Shown: in pieces, positions 5,380 to 11,686 of the stretch
Layout of the letters: each line of letters begins with the position of its first letter
How positions within the stretch are numbered: the first letter of the stretch is position 1
Assembly: GCA_050249455.1 (NCBI GenBank)
Contig: JBFWQM010000182.1
Span: forward strand, 1 to 11,686
DNA length: 11,686 bases
Reading direction: 5' to 3'
DNA from: JBFWQM01 sp050249455
GTDB lineage: Bacteria > Pseudomonadota > Alphaproteobacteria > MPNO01 > VGEU01
Notes under the pieces: generated by a model
What the model was told of the DNA's origin: nothing
The model's database searches: none
What the model saw: only the letters and a program-made list of their open reading frames with translations
Translations under genes and position numbers: made by a program

Positions 5380-6129
5380 ATGAAGGTCCTGGTGGCGGTC
5401 AAACGCGTCGTTGACCCGAATGTAAAGGTGCGTGTGAAGGCGGACCGCACCGGCGTCGAGACGGCCAACGTCAAGATGTCGATGAACCCCTTCGACGAGA
5501 TCGCGGTCGAGGAAGCGGTCCGCCTGCAGGAGGCCGGCACGGCCAAGGAGACGATCGCCGTCTCCATGGGCATCCAGCAGTGCCAGGAGACCATCCGCAC
5601 CGCGCTGGCCATGGGCATCGACCGCGGCATCCACGTCCTGACCGACAAGGAGCTGCAGCCGCTGGCGGTCGCCAAGCTGCTGAAGGCCATCGTCGACAAG
5701 GAGAAGCCGGACCTCGTCATCCTGGGCAAGCAGGCGATCGACGACGATTCCAACCAGACCGGCCAGATGCTGGCCGGCCTGCTGGGCTGGTCGCAGGGCA
5801 CCTTCGCCTCCAAGGTGAAGCCCGCGGACGGCGCCGCCGAGGTGACCCGCGAGGTTGACGGCGGGCTCGAGGTCATCAAGCTGAAGCTGCCGGCGGTGGT
5901 CACCACGGACCTGCGCCTCAACGAGCCCCGCTACGCCTCGCTGCCCAACATCATGAAGGCGAAGAAGAAGCCGATCGAGGCGCTGACGCCCGACGCGCTG
6001 GGCGTGGACGTCACGCCGCGCTTGGTCACGCTCAAGATCGACGAGCCGCCGCCGCGCAAGGGCGGCGGCAAGGTCGCCGACGTCGCCGAGCTGGTGACGA
6101 AGCTGCGCGACGAGGCGGGGGTGATCTGA
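5380..6129 (+). CDS. etfB: Electron transfer flavoprotein subunit beta
   Basis: The 249-residue beta subunit of the soluble EtfAB heterodimer, which accepts electrons from acyl-CoA and related dehydrogenases and passes them to ETF:quinone oxidoreductase. The N-terminus MKVLVAVKRVVDPNVKVRVK and SMNPFDEIAVEEAVRLQEAG (34-53) are family-typical. GKQAIDDDSNQTGQM (116-130) is the AMP-binding segment, and NEPRYASLPNIMKAKKKPIE (181-200) is the dehydrogenase recognition loop. Leu188 corresponds to human Leu195. Lys193 and Lys196 correspond to human Lys200 and Lys203, which the methyltransferase ETFBKMT modifies. The length is normal. I start at ATG 5380 because the family begins MKVLV; the frame extends to a TTG at 5350 without support. 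Its TGA overlaps the etfA ATG by one base. No gene for the quinone oxidoreductase is in the window. Confidence 0.97.
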   Translation: MKVLVAVKRVVDPNVKVRVKADRTGVETANVKMSMNPFDEIAVEEAVRLQEAGTAKETIAVSMGIQQCQETIRTALAMGIDRGIHVLTDKELQPLAVAKLLKAIVDKEKPDLVILGKQAIDDDSNQTGQMLAGLLGWSQGTFASKVKPADGAAEVTREVDGGLEVIKLKLPAVVTTDLRLNEPRYASLPNIMKAKKKPIEALTPDALGVDVTPRLVTLKIDEPPPRKGGGKVADVAELVTKLRDEAGVI

Positions 6130-7082
6130 TGGCCGCGCTCGTCATCGCCGACCACGACAACCAGGCGCTAAAGTCCGCCACCCTGCATGCGGTGGCCGCG
6201 GCCTCGAAGATCCCGGGCGGGGTCACCGTGCTGGTCGCCGGCCACGACTGCGGCGGCGTCGCGGAAGCCGTGTCGAAGCTCGACGGCGTCGCCAAGGTGC
6301 TCGTCGCCGACGACGCGCGCTATGCCAACGTGCTGGCCGAGACGGTAGCGCCGCTGATCGTCGGGCTGGCCAAGGACTACGGCCACCTGCTGATGCCGGC
6401 GACCACGGTCGGCAAGAACATCATGCCGCGGGTCGCCGCGCTGCTCGACGTGCAGCAGATCTCCGAGATCGTCGCGGTGAACTCGGAGGACACCTTCGTC
6501 CGCCCGATCTATGCCGGCAACGCGCTGGCCACCGTGCAGTCGAAGGACCCGGTGAAGGTCATCACCGTGCGCTCGACCGCCTTCCCCAAGGCGGCGCCCG
6601 GCGGCGCGACGGCGCCGGTGGAGCCGCTGGCGGCGGCCGACGATCCGGGCCTGTCGTCCTTCGTGGACCACATGCTGACCAAGTCCGAGCGGCCGGAGCT
6701 GACCGGCGCGCGCATCGTGATCTCCGGCGGCCGCGGCATGCAGAGCGGCGAGAACTTCCATCTGCTGGAGGCGGTCGCCGACAAACTGGGCGCTGCGATC
6801 GGCGCCTCGCGCGCCGCGGTGGACGCCGGCTTCAAGTCCAACGATTTCCAGGTCGGCCAGACCGGCAAGGTGGTCGCGCCGGAGCTCTACATCGCCATCG
6901 GCATCTCGGGCGCGATCCAGCATCTGGCCGGCATGAAGGACAGCAAGGTGATCGTGGCGATCAACAAGGACGAGGAGGCGCCGATCTTCCAGGTCGCCGA
7001 CTACGGCCTTGTCGCCGACCTGTTCAAGGCCGTGCCCGAGCTCGCGGCCGAGCTGGAGCGCCAAGGCATCCGCCCGCGCTGA
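6129..7082 (+). CDS. etfA: Electron transfer flavoprotein subunit alpha
   Basis: The 317-residue FAD-carrying alpha subunit of EtfAB. The N-terminal domain (about 1-190) pairs with EtfB; the C-terminal domain (about 191-317) binds FAD. VISGGRGMQSGENFHLLEAV (197-216) opens the FAD domain, Ser227-Arg228 lie in GASRAAVDAGF, QVGQTGKVVAPELYIAIGIS (241-260) and GAIQHLAGM (261-269) contact the flavin, and INKDEEAPIFQVADYGLVAD (278-297) is the PROSITE-type signature region. All expected blocks are intact and the length is normal. The ATG overlaps the etfB stop (TGATG), so the two subunits should be made in equal amounts. The hbd gene begins 24 bases after the stop, probably in the same transcript. 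Confidence 0.97.
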   Translation: MAALVIADHDNQALKSATLHAVAAASKIPGGVTVLVAGHDCGGVAEAVSKLDGVAKVLVADDARYANVLAETVAPLIVGLAKDYGHLLMPATTVGKNIMPRVAALLDVQQISEIVAVNSEDTFVRPIYAGNALATVQSKDPVKVITVRSTAFPKAAPGGATAPVEPLAAADDPGLSSFVDHMLTKSERPELTGARIVISGGRGMQSGENFHLLEAVADKLGAAIGASRAAVDAGFKSNDFQVGQTGKVVAPELYIAIGISGAIQHLAGMKDSKVIVAINKDEEAPIFQVADYGLVADLFKAVPELAAELERQGIRPR

Positions 7083-7106
7083 CCGCGCTTTTTCATCGAG
7101 GGTCCC

Positions 7107-8048
7107 GTGTCCATGAATCTCCACGCCAGCCTTCGCTCGATGCCGAACGACCAGTCGTCGTCCGGCCCGGCGATCGAGATCCAGCGTATCGGCGTCATCG
7201 GCGCCGGGCAGATGGGCAGCGGCATCGCGCACGTCTGCGCGCTCGCCGGCTTCAAGGTCCGGCTGGGCGACGTCGGCCAGGACCAGCTCGACAAGTCGGT
7301 GGCGCGAATCGGCCAGAACCTCGACCGCCAGGTCCAGCGCAACCGCATCTCCGCCGACGACAAGGCGAAGGCGATGGCCAACATCGAGACCGGCACCGGC
7401 TACAAGCAGTTCGCCGACTGCGACTTGGTCATCGAGGCGGCGACCGAGAACGAGACGATCAAGCGCGAGATCTTCAAGAAGCTGGTGCCGGAGCTGCCGC
7501 CGCAGGCGATGGTCGCCACCAACACCTCGTCGATCTCGATCACCCGGCTCGCGGCCACCACCGACCGTCCCGGCCAGTTCATGGGCATGCACTTCATGAA
7601 CCCGGTTCCGGCGATGCAGCTGGTCGAGCTGATCCGCGGCATCGCGACCAACGAGCCGACCTTCGAGGCGGTGCGCCAGCTCACCGCCAAGCTGAACAAG
7701 ACGCCGGTGATCTCCGAGGACTTCCCGGCGTTCATCGTCAACCGCATCCTGCTGCCGATGCTGAACGAGGCGGTCTACACCCTGCACGAAGGCGTCGGCA
7801 CGGTGGAGGCGATCGACGTGGCGATGAAGCTGGGCGCCAACCACCCGATGGGGCCGCTGGAGCTCGCCGACTTCATCGGCCTCGACACCGTTCTGTCGGT
7901 GATGCAGGTGCTGTACGAGGGCCTCGCCGATTCCAAGTACCGGCCCTGCCCGCTGCTGGTGAAGTACGTCGAGGCCGGCTGGCTCGGCCGCAAGACCGGC
8001 CGCGGCTTCTACGACTATTCCGGCGACAAGCCGGTCCCGACGCGCTGA
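7107..8048 (+). CDS. hbd: 3-hydroxybutyryl-CoA dehydrogenase (3-hydroxyacyl-CoA dehydrogenase family)
   Basis: NAD(P)-dependent oxidoreductase interconverting 3-hydroxybutyryl-CoA and acetoacetyl-CoA, in beta-oxidation or polyhydroxybutyrate/butanoate metabolism. The Rossmann motif GVIGAGQMGSGIAH is at 29-42. The catalytic dyad is visible as His162 in MGMHFMNPVPAM and Glu174 in QLVELIRG, 12 residues apart as in human SCHAD (His158/Glu170). ATNTSSISITRLA (137-149) and NRILLPMLNEA (about 210-220) are family blocks. GRKTGRGFYDYS near the C-terminus is the usual ending. The protein has 313 residues from GTG 7107, about 22 more at the N-terminus than typical (about 290). ATG 7113 or ATG 7140 may be the true start; GAGGG at 7098-7102 lies 4 bases before the GTG and 10 before ATG 7113. 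It follows etfA closely, which matches its role upstream of the ETF electron path. Confidence 0.93.
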   Translation: MSMNLHASLRSMPNDQSSSGPAIEIQRIGVIGAGQMGSGIAHVCALAGFKVRLGDVGQDQLDKSVARIGQNLDRQVQRNRISADDKAKAMANIETGTGYKQFADCDLVIEAATENETIKREIFKKLVPELPPQAMVATNTSSISITRLAATTDRPGQFMGMHFMNPVPAMQLVELIRGIATNEPTFEAVRQLTAKLNKTPVISEDFPAFIVNRILLPMLNEAVYTLHEGVGTVEAIDVAMKLGANHPMGPLELADFIGLDTVLSVMQVLYEGLADSKYRPCPLLVKYVEAGWLGRKTGRGFYDYSGDKPVPTR

Positions 8049-8061
8049 CGCGGGACCGCCG

Positions 8062-9096
8062 GTGGCCAGCAGGGAGCCGCCGAAGAAGCCGGCCGCCGGC
8101 ATCGGCGCGACCCTGCTCGGCATCGCCGGCCAGTCCCAGCCCGTCGCCCCCGATTTCGCCCGGCTGCAGCGCGAGCTGGGGCTGAGCAAGCCGGTTCCCA
8201 CGCCGCCCGCGGCGGCACCGCCGCCCCCTGCCCCGCCGAAGCCGGTCGCCGACCCGCGCTTTGCCGCCTTCGTCGCCCACACCATCGCCGAATGCCGCCG
8301 CCAGATCGCCGCCGCGCCGCACGACGCGGCGCTGCACCTGAAGCTCGCCGGCGCGCTGCGCATGCAGGGCGACATGGCCGGCGCCATCGCCGCGGCGCAG
8401 GCCAGCCTCGCCATCGACGGCAACGATTCGGCGCGCTTCTTCCTCGCCCAGGCCGGCGCCGTCGCGCCGCCGCCGCGCACCCCCGACAGCGTCGTCGCTT
8501 CGCTGTTCGACCAGTACGCCGCCGGGTTCGAGCAGCATCTGGTCGGCGGCCTTCGCTACCGCGCTCCCGATCTGGTCGCCGCCGCGGTGCGCGACGCCCG
8601 CGGCCCCGATGCGCCGCCGTGCGACGTGATGGACGCCGGCTGCGGCACCGGGCTCGCCGGGCCGCTGCTGCGCCCGTTCGCCCGCCGGCTCGACGGCGTC
8701 GACCTGTCGGCCAACATGGTCGCCAAGGCGCGCGACAAGGGCCTCTACGACGACCTGGTCGTCGGCGAGCTGGTCGCCGCGCTCGCCGCCCGCCCGGCCG
8801 CCTACGACGTCATCGTCGCCTGCGACGTGCTGGTCTATTTCGGCGACCTGGGCCCCCTGTTCGCCGCCGCCCGCGCCGCGCTGCGCCCCGGCGGCCTGTT
8901 CGCCTTCACCGCCGAGCGCGGCGCCGGCACCACCTTTGCCCTCCTCCCCGAGGGCCGCTACGCCCACCCGCCCGCCTACGTCGCCGCGACGGCCCAGGCC
9001 GCCGGCCTCGCCGTCCGCCAGTCCGGCGAGGCGGCGCTGCGGACGGAAGCGGGGAAGGACGTGACGGGGCTGATCTACGTCTGTGCGGCGGCGTAA
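8062..9096 (+). CDS. TPR-containing class I SAM-dependent methyltransferase (COG4976-like)
   Basis: A 344-residue cytoplasmic protein. Residues 1-64 are a low-complexity linker ending in a proline-rich run (about 44-62). Residues 78-122 look like one or two TPR helices (HLKLAGALRMQGDMAGAIAA). SLFDQYAAGFEQHLVGGLRY (147-166) is the linker block typical of these TPR methyltransferases. The Rossmann domain follows, with motif I CDVMDAGCGTGLAG (187-200), GVDLSANMVAKAR (212-224) and VIVACDVLVYFGDL (about 247-260). The substrate is unknown; TPRs suggest a protein target or partner. The GTG at 8062 lies 13 bases after the hbd stop, so it is probably the last gene of the etf operon, with only a weak GGGA ribosome site. 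An ETF substrate is tempting from context but is inference only. A palindromic repeat follows in the convergent gap. Confidence 0.88.
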   Translation: MASREPPKKPAAGIGATLLGIAGQSQPVAPDFARLQRELGLSKPVPTPPAAAPPPPAPPKPVADPRFAAFVAHTIAECRRQIAAAPHDAALHLKLAGALRMQGDMAGAIAAAQASLAIDGNDSARFFLAQAGAVAPPPRTPDSVVASLFDQYAAGFEQHLVGGLRYRAPDLVAAAVRDARGPDAPPCDVMDAGCGTGLAGPLLRPFARRLDGVDLSANMVAKARDKGLYDDLVVGELVAALAARPAAYDVIVACDVLVYFGDLGPLFAAARAALRPGGLFAFTAERGAGTTFALLPEGRYAHPPAYVAATAQAAGLAVRQSGEAALRTEAGKDVTGLIYVCAAA

Positions 9097-9138
9097 GGCA
9101 GGCTGCCTCCTTCCCGTCTTTGTCCGGCCCGTCGCGTC

Positions 9139-9247
9139 CTTTTTTTGTTGTCGCTCTCCGGCTTGACCGGAGAGCCCATTCGTCTGCGCATCGATGTGTT
9201 CGTGCATGGGTCCTCCGGTCAAGCCGGAGGACGACAACCACAAAAAG
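9139..9247. repeat. Two-armed inverted repeat with covarying internal hairpins
   Basis: The arms 9139-9179 and 9206-9247 are near-perfect reverse complements (cctttttttgttgtc... against ...gacaaccacaaaaagg) with about 26 bases between. Each arm is itself a hairpin: CTCTCCGG (9154-9161) with CCGGAGAG (9167-9174), and TCCTCCGG (9211-9218) with CCGGAGGA (9224-9231). The core 'ccggcttgaccgg' is a dispersed motif I recall from many alphaproteobacterial genomes. It lies between the convergent methyltransferase and ketopantoate reductase genes, starting 43 bases after one stop and ending 10 bases from the other. That position would suit 3'-end processing or stabilisation, but no T-run follows either hairpin in the direction of transcription. 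Confidence 0.82.
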
Positions 9248-9256
9248 GCGCACCGC

Positions 9257-10186
9257 CTACCGCGACGCCACGCGGCCGCCCTTGAACGGCGCCAGCGCCG
9301 CGTAGACCGTGGCGTGCACCGGCGTCGGCACGCCGGACTCCCTGCCCATCCGCACGATGGCGCCGGAGGTCCAGTCGAGCTCCAGGCGGCGGCCGCGCTC
9401 CAGGTCGGTGAGCTGGGAGGCCTTGAGTCCGGCGGGCTGGCGGTCGATGCCGGCGATCGTCTCGGCCGCCGCGTCGGCGGGCAGGCCGACCTTGCGGGCG
9501 GCGGCCACGGCGGCGCATTCGGCGACGGCGGCGTGCAGCACCGTGCGCGCCACCGGGTCGTCGCGGACCCAGCCGAGCGGCTGGCGGGTCAGCGCCGTCA
9601 GCGCGCTGGTGCCGGCGAGCAGGACGAACTTGCGCCACAGCGCGACCTCGATGTCGGGGCGCACCGTGGCGTCGATGCCTGCATTGGCCGCCACTTCGCG
9701 CAGCGCAGCGATCGTCGCGGCCGCCGCGCCCTCGCCCGGCCCGAGGTCGAGCCGTGTGAACGCGCCGGTATGGCGCACCACGCCGGGCTCGGTCATCGAC
9801 ACCGTCATGTAGGCGGCGCCGCCGACCGCGCGGCCCGGGCCGAGCACGGACGCGATCTCTTCGGCCGCGCCGACGCCGTTCTGCAGCGAGATCACGGGCG
9901 TCCCCGGCTTCAGCAGCGGCCGGCACGCGGCGGCGGCGGCGGCGGTATCGTAGCGCTTGACGCAGAACAGCACCGCGTCGGCCGGGCCGAGCGCTGCGGG
10001 GTCGTCGGACGCCGTTACCGGGCCGACCGCGACGTCGCCGGTGGCGCTGTAGGTGCGCAGGCCCGTCCGGCGCAGCGCGTCGAGCGTCGCGCCGCGGGCG
10101 AGGAAGGCGACCTCGGCCCCGGCGGCGATCAGCCGAGTGCCGACGAAGCCGCCGATCGCGCCGGTGCCGACGATGGCGACGCGCAT
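9257..10186 (-). CDS. panE: Ketopantoate reductase family protein (2-dehydropantoate 2-reductase)
   Basis: A 309-residue NADPH-dependent reductase that should convert 2-dehydropantoate to pantoate for coenzyme A synthesis. The Rossmann motif VGTGAIGGFVG is at 6-16. AVLFCVKRYD (71-80) and ISLQNGVG (99-106) are conserved. Lys186 in ALWRKFVLLAG corresponds to E. coli Lys176. Ser257 in LKASQLTDL and Glu269 in RLELDWTSG correspond to Ser244 and Glu256 with the same spacing of 12. The C-terminal ESGVPTPVHATVYAAL is typical. Many genomes have several ApbA/PanE paralogues with other 2-keto substrates, so the pantoate role is probable, not proven. The ATG at 10186 lies 4 bases after the tlpA stop and lacks a strong Shine-Dalgarno, so it is probably translated by coupling with tlpA. 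It has no other pantothenate gene beside it. Confidence 0.88.
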   Translation of the reverse strand: MRVAIVGTGAIGGFVGTRLIAAGAEVAFLARGATLDALRRTGLRTYSATGDVAVGPVTASDDPAALGPADAVLFCVKRYDTAAAAAACRPLLKPGTPVISLQNGVGAAEEIASVLGPGRAVGGAAYMTVSMTEPGVVRHTGAFTRLDLGPGEGAAAATIAALREVAANAGIDATVRPDIEVALWRKFVLLAGTSALTALTRQPLGWVRDDPVARTVLHAAVAECAAVAAARKVGLPADAAAETIAGIDRQPAGLKASQLTDLERGRRLELDWTSGAIVRMGRESGVPTPVHATVYAALAPFKGGRVASR

Positions 10187-10190
10187 GCGG

Positions 10191-10754
10191 TCAGGAGCCG
10201 AGGTGCTTGCGGATCAGCGCCAGCGCCTCGGGCGAATCCCACTCCGCGGTGCCGATCAGCCGCCCGACCTCCCTGCCGTCGCGGCCATAGACGACGGTGG
10301 TCGGCAGCGCGCGCGTACCGGCGGCGCGGCCGATCGCGCCGTTGGGGTCGTGGAAGACATGCAGCCGCTGGATGTCGAGACGCTCGACGAAGGGCCGCAT
10401 CACCGGCCAGCCGTTGCGGTCCTGCGACAGCGCCACCACGGCCAGGTCGTCGTCGCCGATCACCGCCTGCAGCCGGTCGAGCGACGGCATCTCGCGGATG
10501 CACGGCGCGCACCAGGTCGCCCAGAAGTTCAGCACCACCACCTTGCCCGCGAACGCCGACAGGCTCGCCGCGCTGCCGTCCGCCGCGGTGATCGGCAGGG
10601 TCGGGATCGCTTCCGGCTTCACCGCCGCCTCGAAACGGTCGAGCGCGCCGGTCGGTTGCGACGGGTCGGCGGCCATGCTTGAACTGCCGCCCCAGATGGA
10701 CCATACCAGGGCGCAAGTCGCCAGGACGGACGCGATGCCAAGCCTCTTTCGCAT
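10191..10754 (-). CDS. tlpA: TlpA-family thiol:disulfide oxidoreductase, exported
   Basis: A periplasmic thioredoxin-fold protein of 187 residues. An N-terminal signal peptide is clear: MRKRLG, a hydrophobic stretch (7-22), and a likely cut after SMA near residue 27-28. The thioredoxin domain (about 48-185) has the redox motif WATWCAPCIREMPSL (79-93) with Cys82 and Cys85, and the cis-proline in RALPTTVVYG. TlpA proteins keep periplasmic cysteines reduced and serve cytochrome c oxidase or cytochrome c maturation, so a link to respiration is likely. Cys14 (VLATC) is not a good lipobox because Thr precedes it. The ATG at 10754 is chosen for its signal peptide; GAGG lies only 3 bases upstream, and a GTG at 10763 is possible. 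It diverges from argH across 21 bases, an arrangement I know from other alphaproteobacteria. Confidence 0.92.
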   Translation of the reverse strand: MRKRLGIASVLATCALVWSIWGGSSSMAADPSQPTGALDRFEAAVKPEAIPTLPITAADGSAASLSAFAGKVVVLNFWATWCAPCIREMPSLDRLQAVIGDDDLAVVALSQDRNGWPVMRPFVERLDIQRLHVFHDPNGAIGRAAGTRALPTTVVYGRDGREVGRLIGTAEWDSPEALALIRKHLGS

Positions 10755-10775
10755 ACACCTCACCGCGGCGCAGGC

Positions 10776-11686
<911 letters not shown>

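Noticed and set aside
6168..8480. 770-codon open frame on the minus strand, antisense to etfA, hbd and the TPR methyltransferase
   Set aside because: Its product is Arg/His/Gly/Asp-rich low-complexity text with no recognisable domain, while the plus strand carries intact conserved genes. It is a by-product of high G+C codon bias.
7873..9243. 456-codon minus-strand frame antisense to the TPR methyltransferase
   Set aside because: Composition is Gly/Arg/Ala-rich without motifs, and it covers clear SAM-binding motifs on the other strand.
9139..9247. Bidirectional terminator for the convergent genes
   Set aside because: The T-run precedes rather than follows the hairpins in each direction of transcription. 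The structure may still affect 3' ends, but it is not a standard terminator.
10191..10754. TlpA as a lipoprotein with Cys14 as the lipidated residue
   Set aside because: VLATC has Thr just before Cys, where Gly, Ala or Ser is needed, and the Cys is inside the hydrophobic core of the signal peptide.

Overview
The window is about 70% G+C, gene-dense, and carries almost only chromosomal housekeeping or metabolic genes. Three things point to an alphaproteobacterium, most likely Rhodospirillales or a relative: the HIG1-type small membrane protein next to etfBA and a 3-hydroxyacyl-CoA dehydrogenase, the TlpA gene divergent from argH, and three palindromic repeat elements of the kinds scattered through alphaproteobacterial genomes. 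The species cannot be named from this sequence. No phage, transposase, CRISPR array, rRNA or tRNA was seen.

Layout. Positions 1-4902 hold seven minus-strand genes. In transcription order they are: a DUF4743/Nudix hydrolase; a three-gene cluster with tight junctions (AlkA-type DNA glycosylase, class I methyltransferase, serine carboxylesterase); an HNH endonuclease; and a coupled pair of a RidA-family protein and a luciferase-like flavin monooxygenase that runs off the left edge. Palindromic repeats separate Nudix from glycosylase and HNH from RidA. Positions 5009-9096 are on the plus strand: a 65-residue HIG1 protein, then etfB-etfA-hbd and a TPR-containing methyltransferase. A covarying inverted repeat lies in the convergent gap at 9097-9256. 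Positions 9257-10754 hold a ketopantoate reductase-type gene and tlpA on the minus strand. The 5' 303 codons of argH run off the right edge on the plus strand.

How the genes work together. EtfAB carries electrons from acyl-CoA dehydrogenases toward the quinone pool, Hbd handles the 3-hydroxyacyl-CoA step, and HIG1 proteins are linked to the terminal oxidase, so the plus-strand block is a fatty-acid/respiration module. A promoter with an overlapping perfect inverted repeat precedes etfB. The HIG1 gene appears to be leaderless. The most testable ideas are that the RidA protein lacks the catalytic arginine of its family, and that the methyltransferase behind the etf genes might act on the conserved lysines of EtfB. 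I found no clear new defence or mobile system. Most of the window is ordinary, and no gene-free stretch exceeds about 200 bases.
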